64,000 nucleotides of DNA from Paraclostridium tenue. GTDB taxonomy: Bacteria; Bacillota; Clostridia; Peptostreptococcales; Peptostreptococcaceae. Positions 43,693 to 53,647 of this stretch are shown one piece after another. The notes below the pieces were generated by a model. That model did no database searches and was not told the origin of the DNA. It was given only the letters and a program-made list of their open reading frames with translations. How positions within the stretch are numbered: the first letter of the stretch is position 1; the number at the start of each line of letters is the position of its first letter. The stretch spans positions 1,204,823-1,268,822 of the forward strand of contig NZ_JADPFO010000001.1 in the NCBI RefSeq assembly GCF_015668515.1. The letters are read 5' to 3'. Both the position numbers and the translations under genes were made by a program.

Positions 43693-45786
43693 ATGAGGGG
43701 ATTGTCAAAGCAAATAGCTAAAAAAAGCAAATTAATATTAGTAATAGCTATATTATTACTAATCCCATCAGCAATTGGTTTTTTAAAGACAGACATAAAC
43801 TATGATATTTTAAGTTATTTACCTAATGACCTATCGACAACACAAGCAGAAGAAATTTTAAAAGACAATTTTGATTGTGGTTCACTTGCTATGTTAATAA
43901 TTGAAAACATGAAAGATAAAGATGTATCAAAGCTAAAAGAAAAATTAACCACAGTTGAAGGTGTAAATGACGTTTTATGGATTGATGATTTTTTAGATTT
44001 ATCAGTTCCAAAAGAAATGTTACCTAAAGATATAAAAGACCTCTTATACACAGAAAATTCGACTTTGATGGTTATAAAATTAGAAGAAGGTTCAGCGGCA
44101 CTTAAAACTTTAAATGCTGTTGAAAAAATTAGAAGCATAACAGGTGAACAAGCATTTCTCAGTGGTATGGCAAGCATAATAAAAGATACCAAAGACATTT
44201 CAGATAAAGAAACTCCACTATACGTAATTGTTGCAGTTATATTAACTTTAATAGTTTTAACTTTTACAATGGACTCCTTTGTTACACCGTTTATATTTTT
44301 AATAAGTATAGGTTTTGCTATAATCTACAACTTTGGAACTAACATAATCTTTGGTGAAATTTCATACATAACCAAGGCTTTAAGTGCAGTTTTACAACTT
44401 GGAGTTACTATGGATTATTCAATATTTTTACTTCACAGGTATGATGAAGAACGCGAAAAGTACGATAATCATATAGATGCAATGGCAATAGCAATACAAA
44501 ATACCACGACTTCAGTTTTTGGAAGTTCTCTAACTACAATAGCAGGATTTTTAGCACTTTGTTCCATGGACTTAGCCCTTGGAATGGATATGGGATTAGT
44601 TATGGCAAAAGGAGTTTTGCTAGGAGTTATTTGTACTGTTACAGTACTTCCTGCTTTAATATTAATCTTTGATAATCAAATTCATAAATACAAACACAAA
44701 CCAATTTTACCTACATTTAAAAAATCATCTCAAATAGTTGTAAAGAATTACAAATTACTAGTGGTTTTATTTTTAATATTATTTATACCTTCAATAATAG
44801 GTTCAAACAATGCAAAAGTATATTATAACCTAGATGAATCTTTACCTGATGACTTTCCTTCCATAGTTTCAACTAACAAGTTAAAAAATGATTATAATAT
44901 GAATAGCACAAATATTATTTTAATTGAAGATTCTCTTAAAACTTATAAGGTTGAACAAATGGTTAAAGAAATAGAAAGTTTAGATGGTATAAATTCTGTG
45001 ATTGCACTTGAAAAATTTATAGGCCCTTCAATAGTTCAAGATATAATACCTAAAGATTTAATAAAATCTGTAAAATCAGGGGGATATGAACAACTCTTAG
45101 TAAATTCAGAATATAGAGCAGCAACTGATGAAGCAGGTGTTCAAATAGATAAGTTAAATAAAATAGTTTATAAATATGATAAAGATGGACTTGTAGGAGG
45201 AGAAGCTCCTTTAACAGATGACTTAATAAAAATTGCAGATAGAGATTTTAAGATTGTAAGTCTAGTTTCAATAGTAGCAATATTTATAATTATAGCTGTA
45301 GTATTTAAATCAATATCACTACCTATAATATTAGTTTTAGCAATCGAGTCAGCAATATTTATCAATTTGGGCATACCTTATTATACAGGTACAGTAGAAC
45401 CATTTATAGCTTCTATCGTAATAGGAACTATACAACTTGGTGCAACAGTTGATTATGCAATACTTTTAACATCTAGATATAAAGAAGAATTAGCTATAAA
45501 TAGTAACAAGTTTGATGCTATGAAAGCTTCAATTCAAAGTAGTGCAAGGTCTATAGTTACAAGTGCTTTATCCTTTTTCTCTGCTACAATAGGCGTTGGA
45601 CTTATATCTAAATTAGAAATGATAAGCGCATTATGTGACCTTATGGCAAGAGGTGCTATAATCAGTATGTTTATAATCATTTTTATGCTTCCTGCAATTT
45701 TATTAGTTTGTAACAAGTTTATTATAAAAACTAGCAAAAACTTCGTAGTTTCAAAATCTATAGATTTAAATAAGGGGGAAATATAA
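43693..45786 (+). CDS. MMPL/RND family transporter
   Basis: A protein of 697 residues with twelve membrane segments in the RND layout: one segment, a loop of about 130 residues, five or six segments, and the same again. The MMPL signature is in LSAVLQLGVTMDYSIFLLHRYDEER and IQLGATVDYAILLTSRYKEEL, where the aspartates in the membrane carry protons. Such proteins export lipids, peptides or drugs. AAGGGGG precedes the ATG. Its stop is directly followed by the start of the heptad-repeat gene. Confidence 0.93.
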   Translation: MRGLSKQIAKKSKLILVIAILLLIPSAIGFLKTDINYDILSYLPNDLSTTQAEEILKDNFDCGSLAMLIIENMKDKDVSKLKEKLTTVEGVNDVLWIDDFLDLSVPKEMLPKDIKDLLYTENSTLMVIKLEEGSAALKTLNAVEKIRSITGEQAFLSGMASIIKDTKDISDKETPLYVIVAVILTLIVLTFTMDSFVTPFIFLISIGFAIIYNFGTNIIFGEISYITKALSAVLQLGVTMDYSIFLLHRYDEEREKYDNHIDAMAIAIQNTTTSVFGSSLTTIAGFLALCSMDLALGMDMGLVMAKGVLLGVICTVTVLPALILIFDNQIHKYKHKPILPTFKKSSQIVVKNYKLLVVLFLILFIPSIIGSNNAKVYYNLDESLPDDFPSIVSTNKLKNDYNMNSTNIILIEDSLKTYKVEQMVKEIESLDGINSVIALEKFIGPSIVQDIIPKDLIKSVKSGGYEQLLVNSEYRAATDEAGVQIDKLNKIVYKYDKDGLVGGEAPLTDDLIKIADRDFKIVSLVSIVAIFIIIAVVFKSISLPIILVLAIESAIFINLGIPYYTGTVEPFIASIVIGTIQLGATVDYAILLTSRYKEELAINSNKFDAMKASIQSSARSIVTSALSFFSATIGVGLISKLEMISALCDLMARGAIISMFIIIFMLPAILLVCNKFIIKTSKNFVVSKSIDLNKGEI

Positions 45787-47655
45787 ATGAGAAAACTTAA
45801 CTTACCTAAAAAATCGGTAGCTACTTTAACAACACTAATGATATTTTTTAATACTGGTATTTGTTTTGCTGATACAAAAAAAGAAGAAACTGTATACTCA
45901 ATATTAAAAGATAATGGAAATGTTGAAAAAACAATAGTATCTACTTGGATAAATTCAGACAAAAAGCTTGGCCAATTTACTGACTTAAGCAATTTAAAAA
46001 ATATAACTAATGTTAAAGGTGACGAAAAACCTACTATAAATAAAGAAAATTTAAACTGGAATATAAATAAAGAAGACTTATATTACAAGGGTGATAGTAA
46101 TAAAGAGCTTCCTATTGATGTTGATATAAAATATGAATTAAATGGCAAAGAAGTTAACCCTAAAGATATTAAAGGGAAATCTGGTAAGTTCAAAATAACT
46201 ATTAAACTAAAAAACAATGAAAAAAGAATTAAAAATATAAATGGTAAAAATAAAGAATTATATGTTCCATTTTTAACAGCTACAGAAGTATTACTTCAAA
46301 GAGATAATTTTAAAAATGTAAAAATAAATAGTGGCGAAATTGTTGATGATGGTAAAAATTGTAGTGTAACTTTTGCGTCTTTCCCTGGCTTAAAAGAATC
46401 TCTAGATTTAAGTAAAGATATTAAAAATTATTTAGAATTAGAAGATACTTTAGTTATACAAGGAGATACCAAAAAATTTGAAATGCCAAATATAATAATT
46501 CTTGCTTCCCCAAAACTTCCAGACCTTAAAAATATAAATGAAAATTCAACTTTAAATGATTTATCAAAAGCTTTAAATAACCTATCAAAAGGTGGAGATG
46601 AGCTTTTAGCTGGCTCTAAGAAATTATTAGATGGAAATAATGAGTTAAATTCTAACTTTGCTAAATTTGACCAAGGTGTTAAGGCTTTAGACAAAGGCTC
46701 TAACGATTTAAATAATGGTATAAATAAATTAAATGATTCTGCTCCAACTTTAAATAAAGGAGCAAAAAGTATTAATAACGGACTTAGTCAATTAAATGCT
46801 TCTCAAGGAAAAGTTTCAAATGGTGTTGATGCTTTTGTAGAAAATACAAATAAACTTTTTGAAGCTTATTCTAATATTAATTCAGGTATTTCAAATGCTA
46901 GTGATGGTGCTAATGCCCTTAAAGAAGGCCTAAATAATGGTAGTTCTGGTGTTGATTCTTTAATAGCTTCAACTAATAATATAGACCAAATATCAGGTGG
47001 TTTAAATAATATAGCAAATGCTTTAAGTGAAATAAACCCAGAATTTGCTGAACAATTAAGATCAATGTCCAATTCTTTAAGTCAAGTTTCTCAAGGTCAA
47101 AGAGATGGTTTAAATAATTTAAAAACAGGAATTAACAATGCAGTTGGAGGTGCTAATAATTTAAGTTCAGGACTTTCAAACTTAAAACATGGCTCATCTG
47201 ATTTTAATTCTAATTTTAAATCATTAGTAAATGCAGGTTCTACACTTAGTGGAAGTCTTAAAAAACTATCAGATGCAACTAACCAATTAGAAAATGGAAG
47301 CAAACAACTTGTAGCTGGAACTGATGAATTAAGCAAAGGTTCAAATCAATTAGCAAGAGGCTCAAAAACTTTAGCTGATAGTACTAAAGTTTTAAATGAT
47401 AATTCAAGCAAATTACTTAAGGGAACTAAAGGTTTAGCAAAAGGCTCAAATGATTTATACACTGGAGTTAACAAATTTAAAAAAGAAGGTCTAGATAAAC
47501 TTTATAAAGAAGGAAATACAAAACTATCTGATATACAAGGACTTCTAGATGTAAAAGATGAAATAGTGAAATTATCAAAAGAATATAATAACTTCTCTGG
47601 GTTAAGCAAAGATATGAATGGTAGTGTTAAGTTTATAATGAAAATAAATGATTAA
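45787..47655 (+). CDS. Exported protein with long heptad-like repeats (YhgE/Pip-like)
   Basis: A protein of 622 residues. A signal peptide ends near CFADTKK. Residues about 30-260 form a beta-rich domain; residues about 270-590 consist of degenerate seven-residue repeats (L-GS-L-G/S-G-L; e.g. LSKGSNQLARGSKTLADSTKVLNDNSSKLLKGTKGLAKGSNDLYTG), as in YhgE/Pip and phage-infection proteins, predicting a long coiled coil outside the membrane. No C-terminal anchor is seen. The ATG directly follows the MMPL stop, so the two are coupled. Inference: a periplasmic-side partner for the MMPL carrier. Confidence 0.8.
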   Translation: MRKLNLPKKSVATLTTLMIFFNTGICFADTKKEETVYSILKDNGNVEKTIVSTWINSDKKLGQFTDLSNLKNITNVKGDEKPTINKENLNWNINKEDLYYKGDSNKELPIDVDIKYELNGKEVNPKDIKGKSGKFKITIKLKNNEKRIKNINGKNKELYVPFLTATEVLLQRDNFKNVKINSGEIVDDGKNCSVTFASFPGLKESLDLSKDIKNYLELEDTLVIQGDTKKFEMPNIIILASPKLPDLKNINENSTLNDLSKALNNLSKGGDELLAGSKKLLDGNNELNSNFAKFDQGVKALDKGSNDLNNGINKLNDSAPTLNKGAKSINNGLSQLNASQGKVSNGVDAFVENTNKLFEAYSNINSGISNASDGANALKEGLNNGSSGVDSLIASTNNIDQISGGLNNIANALSEINPEFAEQLRSMSNSLSQVSQGQRDGLNNLKTGINNAVGGANNLSSGLSNLKHGSSDFNSNFKSLVNAGSTLSGSLKKLSDATNQLENGSKQLVAGTDELSKGSNQLARGSKTLADSTKVLNDNSSKLLKGTKGLAKGSNDLYTGVNKFKKEGLDKLYKEGNTKLSDIQGLLDVKDEIVKLSKEYNNFSGLSKDMNGSVKFIMKIND

Positions 47656-47686
47656 TTTTTATTGTTAGATTTTAAATTATATATAT

Positions 47687-47724
47687 AAAGGGCTAAATAA
47701 ACTAAAGTTTAATAGCCCTTTTTA
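47687..47724 (+). terminator. Terminator of the MMPL operon
   Basis: AAAGGGCTA (47687-47695) pairs with TAGCCCTTT and the inner TAAACT with AGTTTA; a run of T follows. Confidence 0.82.
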
Positions 47725-47736
47725 CTATTTCCATAT

Positions 47737-49709
47737 TTAAATATCTGACATTTCTAAATTTACAATTTGAATATTATCTATAATACTTGAACTTTCATAA
47801 TCAAGAATATCTTTTTCTAAATTTATAGGTAAGTATACTCTAAATTTAGAACCTTTATTTACTTCACTTTCTATCTCAATTTTACCACCATGAATTTCTA
47901 CAATCTCCTTTACTATACAAAGACCTATTCCACTACCTTCATTTTTTCTTGTATATAAATTTTCTACTTGATAAAATCTATAAAAGATATAATTTAATTT
48001 ATCACTTGGTATTCCCTCCCCGTCATCTGCTACTTCTATAATTATATTTTCAGCCTCTGTCCAAATAGATAAATTTATATTCCCATTTTCATGTGTAAAT
48101 TTAATTACATTTGATATTAAATTTAATATAACTCTTTGAATTTGAAACACATCTATAGCTGTGTTTATTTCCTCTTCTTTTGTATCAAATATCATTTTAA
48201 TATTTTTTCTTTTAGCAAAGCAAAGGCTTGATTCAAATATATTTTCTATAACACTTACTATATTACACCTTTCTAATTTTAACTTAAACATACCTGATTC
48301 AGCTTTAGTTATATCAATTATATTGTTTGGTATTTTTAATAATCTATATGAATTTTTATTAATATTTTCTATTTTTTCTAAAAGATAATCACTATTTATT
48401 TTTTTATTAGCACTACATTCTAAAACTCTAATGGTCCCTAGTATTATATTTATAGGCGTTCTTAATTCATGACTTAAATTAACTATAAAATCAGATTTTA
48501 ACTTTTCTCTTTCTAAAGCTTTTTGTTTTTCTTCTAATTCTTTTTCTTTTATTTTTCTATGTTTAGTTGCAATTTTAATTATTACTAAAATTACTATTAT
48601 TATTAATATTAACAATTTCATCCATATAGGAATTAAAATTTCAAAAAATTCTTTATTAATTACATTAACATCTTTATCTACAAAAAAAGAATTTATATTA
48701 TATTCATATATACTTTTATAATCAACATAAGCTTTTGCAATTGGCTCTGTAGTATTTTTAATATCTTCTATACTAACTCCTTTTCTTAATTTAACTAACA
48801 TATCACAAGCTATTTCACCAAGTTCTTCTCCTATATCAATATGCCCTCCAACTATACCTGCATTCATATAAGTCTGGTCATTAGAGTATATAGGTGCATT
48901 ACTATATTTTTTTATTTCATCTACTATATATTTAGGGTTTTTATATGTTTTTGAACTTATACTTTGAAATTCACCTGCTATAATATTTACTGTATTATCT
49001 GAGCTTTCTATTTTTTTAATTGGCTAATTATATCCTCTATATAATTACCTTTTATATACTGTATATTTATATTTTCTTTTAAATAGTTCTTTACTAATCT
49101 TTCTATTTCATATTTTACTGAATCTCCATACTTAGAATCTTCAACTATTAAATTTATATTTTTCAATTTAGGGTTTAAGTCATAAATTAAATTGATTAAA
49201 TTTAAACTATCATCTTCGTGATAAATCCCTGCTATATACGACTTTTCTTCTTTAATTCTACTTATTTTACTGTCTACTCCACTAAATACCAGTGGAAGTT
49301 TATAAAAATTACTTTCTTTATTTAATACTTCTGGACTAAAAACATCATAAGCTTCATCATCTACTGTATATATAGCATCAATACTTCCCTTTGCATATTT
49401 TTCATTTAACATATTTTTAAATGATTTTATATACTTTTTATTATTATTTTTAAAATCTAAATACTCAATATTAAAGTTAATGTCTCTTTCATTATTATTT
49501 TCTATATATGATAATAAACTATTGAATATACTAGATTCCCATATATGAACTTGATGATATGAATTTAAAACTAATACATTAAATCCTTTATCTTTAGTAT
49601 TATTTGCATGTATTTTATTAATTAACTTACATTTACTAATTGTAAAAATACAACTCAAAATTAATATTAATATATATTTGTTTTTTCTTTTTAAACCCTC
49701 TATTGTCAA
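47737..49709 (-). pseudogene. Sensor histidine kinase with an ABC substrate-binding-like sensor domain, split by a frameshift
   Basis: An upstream frame (49008-49709) has an N-terminal hydrophobic segment and the first half of a sensor domain; a downstream frame (47737 to 49011) continues it with KIESSDNTVNIIAGEF, then a membrane segment, HisKA (FIVNLSHELRTPINIILGTIRVLE) and HATPase (NLISNVIKFTHENGN, VADDGEGIPSDKL, GSGIGLCIVKEIVEIHGG). They join if one A is added to the A7 run at 49011-49017. The joined protein (about 657 residues) aligns along its length with the intact paralogue at 58249-60210. The site reads A_AAA_AAA in the upstream frame, a classic -1 slippery heptamer, so slippage could restore it. 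The start is uncertain (TTG 49709 is close to GGAGG). Confidence 0.8.
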
Positions 49710-49846
49710 AAACCTCCACCCCTAATGTATATTAAAACTAGCCTAATTCCCTAATTATATATAAAATTCTACACAATTTATTTTTTCCCTTTAGTTTTTG
49801 TAAAATTTTATATTTTTGAATATTTTTTTAAACTATATCTATAAAT

Positions 49847-49893
49847 AAAAAAGCATAGAATATATTTTAAAATATATTCTATGCTTTTTTATC
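49847..49893 (-). terminator. Terminator after the small charged protein gene
   Basis: AAAAAAGCATAGAATATA pairs perfectly with TATATTCTATGCTTTTTT. Confidence 0.8.
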
Positions 49894-49904
49894 ATATTTT
49901 TAAT

Positions 49905-50054
49905 TTATAAATTTTTTAATGAATCTAATTGCTCTTCTAACTCAAAATCTTTATGATTTTGTTCTAGTATTTTCTTACCTAATAATTCTTTATCCATTAG
50001 TTCTTCATCTTTTTTTATCTTTTCATATTCTTTTTCTTTTGAATCCTTGTTCAA
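49905..50054 (-). CDS. Small charged helical protein of 49 residues
   Basis: Starting from TTG 50054, with GGAG nine bases before it, the frame encodes NKDSKEKEYEKIKKDEEL, then MDKELLGKKILEQNHKDF and ELEEQLDSLKNL before the stop at 49905. It is rich in K and E and should form a single helix or coiled coil. A strong terminator follows directly, as for a real gene. I do not recognise a family. It is divergent from no regulator and lies between the broken kinase and the ACR3-like gene. Confidence 0.55.
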   Translation of the reverse strand: MNKDSKEKEYEKIKKDEELMDKELLGKKILEQNHKDFELEEQLDSLKNL

Positions 50055-50164
50055 CTTGAACATCTCCAATCTGTAGTAATTTATAATTATAAATATACCC
50101 TTAATCTTTAAGTCAAATCTTAAATTGATATTTATTCTTTTAGTTTTAAAATAAAAAAATTAAT

Positions 50165-51127
50165 TTAAAGTATATCTTCTTTATTTATATTCAATAAAAT
50201 TTTAGATACTATAAAAAGTACAGGTAGTTCTATTAATGGTCCTATTATAAGTGCAAGTGATATCAGTGGTTTATTAGGAAATGTCGCTACAGCTATTGCA
50301 AGAGCTATAGGTGAATTTCTAGCTAATGTAGTTAAATTTAAAGATACATTATCTTCATGACTTAAATTTAGTTTTCTTCCTACAAATTGGCCAACAATTA
50401 AATTTATTATAAAAAATAATAATACAGGTATTAATAATTGTAAAAGTATCTGAGGATTTTTAAGAAGTATTTTTCCTTGTGATGCAAACATAAAGACTAT
50501 AGCTATATTTAAAAAGTAACCTTGGTAATCGCAGGCTTTTGAAACTATATTTTTCTCAAAGTAATCTATTCCCTTTTTACTTATAGACAACTTTCTATAT
50601 ATTAAAGCTCCAAAAAGAGGTATTATCAAGCTTACAATTACTCCTTTTAAAAGATTTAAAACATCCATTTGAACACTTGATTGTCCAATTAAGAATACAT
50701 AAACTGGAAGTAAAATTAATTGAAGTATTAAATTTAAAGGTAAAATAGATGCTCCTAATGCTACATTTCCTTTAGCTATTCCAGTAAAAATTAAATACCA
50801 ATCAGTACACGGTGTTACCATAAGCATTACAAAACCTATTAATAAATCTGAATTATTACCTAAAAATACTCTTCCAAGTATAAATACTAATATAGGTGTC
50901 CATATAAAATTTATACAAATAGATGTTAATGTAAACTTCATATTTTTAAATGATTTAGTTATATCTTTTATTGGAATTTGTATAAATACTAAAAATAACA
51001 TTGCCATCAAAGAAGGCATTATTAAATATTCTGAGTATGCTTGAATTAAATCTATCTGACCTAATATTATTCCTATAAAAACCATAAATAATATTATAAA
51101 ACTTTGAAATTTATTCACATTTTCCAT
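50165..51127 (-). CDS. Arsenite/bile acid symporter superfamily carrier, ACR3-like
   Basis: A protein of 320 residues with ten membrane segments of the BART superfamily. VMLMVTPCTDWYLIFTGIAKGNVALGASILPLNLILQ carries the conserved membrane cysteine seen in ACR3-type proteins annotated as arsenic resistance. LNLTTLARNSPIALAIAVATFP matches the second core motif. AAAGGAG lies eight bases before ATG 51127. There is no ArsR, ArsC or other arsenic gene beside it, so the substrate could be arsenite, antimonite or an organic anion. Confidence 0.85.
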   Translation of the reverse strand: MENVNKFQSFIILFMVFIGIILGQIDLIQAYSEYLIMPSLMAMLFLVFIQIPIKDITKSFKNMKFTLTSICINFIWTPILVFILGRVFLGNNSDLLIGFVMLMVTPCTDWYLIFTGIAKGNVALGASILPLNLILQLILLPVYVFLIGQSSVQMDVLNLLKGVIVSLIIPLFGALIYRKLSISKKGIDYFEKNIVSKACDYQGYFLNIAIVFMFASQGKILLKNPQILLQLLIPVLLFFIINLIVGQFVGRKLNLSHEDNVSLNLTTLARNSPIALAIAVATFPNKPLISLALIIGPLIELPVLFIVSKILLNINKEDIL

Positions 51128-51206
51128 AATATAAGCTCCTTTCATATTTTATATTATAGCATAAATGAAATTGATTATCATTTTTTATTTTTTAAACCAT
51201 AAATTA

Positions 51207-51262
51207 AATATAAACTAAAAAGATGTAGATTTTAAAAACTACATCTTTTTAGTTTATATTTA
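51207..51262. terminator. Long bidirectional terminator overlapping the EAL gene end
   Basis: TATAAACTAAAAAGATGTAG pairs exactly with CTACATCTTTTTAGTTTATA, loop of about ten bases. It includes the stop codon at 51249. Confidence 0.8.
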
Positions 51263-53474
51263 ATTTAAAGTTCTTTAAATCATCAAGTTCTAAAGGTTTA
51301 CTATAAAAATACCCTTGTATATAAAATTTACTAGATGAAGTATCTTTTATAAAATCAACTTGAGACTTTTCTTCTACTCCTTCAATTATTATATTTTTTT
51401 CTTTCATACAAGATAAATAATCAAAAATTTCTATAACAGTTTTACTAATAGCTGTTTTGTGAATGCTGTCAATAAAATATTTATCCAGTTTAACAGTATC
51501 AAATTTAAATTGGCCTAGTATAGATATATTTGAATACTCTACTCCAAAATCGTCTAGTGCAACTAAAAATCCATATTCCCGAAGCTTTTCTATATTTTCC
51601 TCTACTTTTTTTTGATTCTTATACGAATTGTTTTCAGTAATCTCTATACATATAGATTTCTCTTTTATATTTGAATTTTTTATTATTTCTTTAAATTGTT
51701 CTAATATGTTATCATCTTCAACTTCTTTTAAAGACATATTCATAGAAATGTAAAACTCTTCTGATAGATTATCAATTTTTTTAATTTCTTTATAATCTCT
51801 TATTATTTTTTTAAGTATCCATATAGATACTTCACCCATCATATCATATCTTTCAATATTATCTATAATTATACTTGGCATTATAAGTTCATTATTTAAT
51901 TTACATCTAATTAATGCTTCAAATCCTACAATTTCATTTTCCTTGGGATCTACTATTGGTTGATAATGTATTACATAGTTATTTTCTTTCATATATTTTC
52001 TAATTTTTCTTTTATTTGTACATTTTCTAATTTTAGGATAAATATTAAATGTAAAAATAAATGCAAATAATATTAATATCAATATCTTAAAAATCACATT
52101 TATAATCTTTATATTAATACTTTCTTTCTTAAGCTTTTTGCTACAAAATTTATATATCATACTTTCATAGTAATGTTTAGAAAATATATCATTTTTATAA
52201 TCTTTTAATTTTAATAAAGCTATACCATTTTCATATTCTTTTTTATTATTTCCAGTTATTTTATATAATGTTATTAATTTATCCAAAGAAATTTCTATAT
52301 ATTCTAATTCTAATTTTTTTTGTGCTGAATTTATAATATTAATATAAATATTTATTGCTTCATTATATCTCTTTTCTTTTGTATATAATTTAGCTAAAGA
52401 CGTATAGTACATAAATTTTTTATTTTTGTAAAAATTTTCATCGTCATTATCTATAAGATATTTTGCTTCTTTTAAATATTTGTTAGCTAATTTAAAATTT
52501 TCTTTTTCTATATAATATTCAGCCTCTACTATTTTTTCAACTGTTTTTAAATCATCAAGTTTATTTTCATCTATATATTTTTCATAATCTTCTATTTTAT
52601 TTAAATAATTTATAGCCTTTTCATTATTTTCTAATATACTTTCTATTTCTGCTAAATTTATAAATTTATAAAAAATCAAATCGACTTCTGATTTTTTATT
52701 TTTTATTTTAATATTTTTATTAAAATCCATTATTTCTAAAGCAAGTTTATATTGTCCAGTTTGTTTTGCTACTAATGCCATTTCTATAATTGCCTTATAT
52801 AATTCTTCATCATTACCTAAATTTTCAGCTAAATCTACAACACTTAAATTATTTTCCATAGAATAAACATATTTAGATGAAATTTTATTTAATTTTGCTA
52901 ATTTTTTATAAAAATAAAGTTTTGATTCTTGATTTAATAGATATTCATAATCTTTAATCTTATTATAACTTTTTAAAGCTAATTCTTTTCCTTTTTCTGT
53001 ATCTATTAGATTTTCAAATGTCTCCCAAATTATATTTTGATATTTACCATATTGATTTTTATCTAAACTTTCAAAGCTATCTTGTGCATAATCTATAGCT
53101 TTATCTATATTTTTATTATTTTTAGCATCTTTAGATAAATAATAGTAACTATAAACTTTTGCAAAACTATTAGTCTTTTCATTCAAGCTATTTATTGTCT
53201 TTTCAAAGTATTTTTTAGCTAAATTTTTATTATTATCATAATTTAAATTAATATAACCTAAAATAAAATAATCATTAGATTCCTTTTTACTTTGTTTATC
53301 AATTTTATTTTTAACTTGTTTAAAAAAAGCTTCACTTAATTGTTCATTATTTAAATAATGTTTTTCTATATTTTTTACTATATATTGATTTTCTTTACTT
53401 ATATAAATTTTTGTAATAAAAATTAATACGATAATTATTGGTATTATTAGATAATACTTTGATAGTTTTTTTAT
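51249..53474 (-). CDS. Membrane TPR-EAL cyclic di-GMP phosphodiesterase, apparent ATA start
   Basis: The frame with ordinary starts opens only at TTG 53186, inside a TPR helix. It is open for another 96 codons upstream to an ATA at 53474, where GGGGGAGAGG lies 6 bases before; an in-frame stop precedes it. From ATA the protein (741 residues) begins KKLSKYYLIIPIIIVLIFITK, a normal signal anchor. TPR-like helices fill about 40-440, a second membrane segment lies near 460-482 and an EAL domain ends the protein: GFEALIRCKL, ITENNSYKNQ, LDDFGVEYSN, KLDKYFIDS, IEGVEEKSQ. The catalytic residues look intact, so it should hydrolyse c-di-GMP. Either ATA is used as a weak start or the start codon is mutated. 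Confidence 0.8.
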   Translation of the reverse strand: MKKLSKYYLIIPIIIVLIFITKIYISKENQYIVKNIEKHYLNNEQLSEAFFKQVKNKIDKQSKKESNDYFILGYINLNYDNNKNLAKKYFEKTINSLNEKTNSFAKVYSYYYLSKDAKNNKNIDKAIDYAQDSFESLDKNQYGKYQNIIWETFENLIDTEKGKELALKSYNKIKDYEYLLNQESKLYFYKKLAKLNKISSKYVYSMENNLSVVDLAENLGNDEELYKAIIEMALVAKQTGQYKLALEIMDFNKNIKIKNKKSEVDLIFYKFINLAEIESILENNEKAINYLNKIEDYEKYIDENKLDDLKTVEKIVEAEYYIEKENFKLANKYLKEAKYLIDNDDENFYKNKKFMYYTSLAKLYTKEKRYNEAINIYINIINSAQKKLELEYIEISLDKLITLYKITGNNKKEYENGIALLKLKDYKNDIFSKHYYESMIYKFCSKKLKKESINIKIINVIFKILILILFAFIFTFNIYPKIRKCTNKRKIRKYMKENNYVIHYQPIVDPKENEIVGFEALIRCKLNNELIMPSIIIDNIERYDMMGEVSIWILKKIIRDYKEIKKIDNLSEEFYISMNMSLKEVEDDNILEQFKEIIKNSNIKEKSICIEITENNSYKNQKKVEENIEKLREYGFLVALDDFGVEYSNISILGQFKFDTVKLDKYFIDSIHKTAISKTVIEIFDYLSCMKEKNIIIEGVEEKSQVDFIKDTSSSKFYIQGYFYSKPLELDDLKNFKLNIN

Positions 53475-53610
53475 TTAAATCCTCTCCCCCATTAAGATTT
53501 TTTAAATATTATTTATTAATATTATATTAATTTAAAACCTGTCACAATCCCCCTTAAAACTTTTTGTAATTTTACTATAATATTAAGTATCATACTATTA
53601 AATTATAACA

Positions 53611-53645
53611 AAATAAGACTACATTAATGTAGTCTTATTTTAAAT
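53611..53645 (-). terminator. Terminator after the cax gene
   Basis: AAATAAGACTACATT meets its exact complement AATGTAGTCTTATTT. Confidence 0.8.
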
Positions 53646-53647
53646 TT

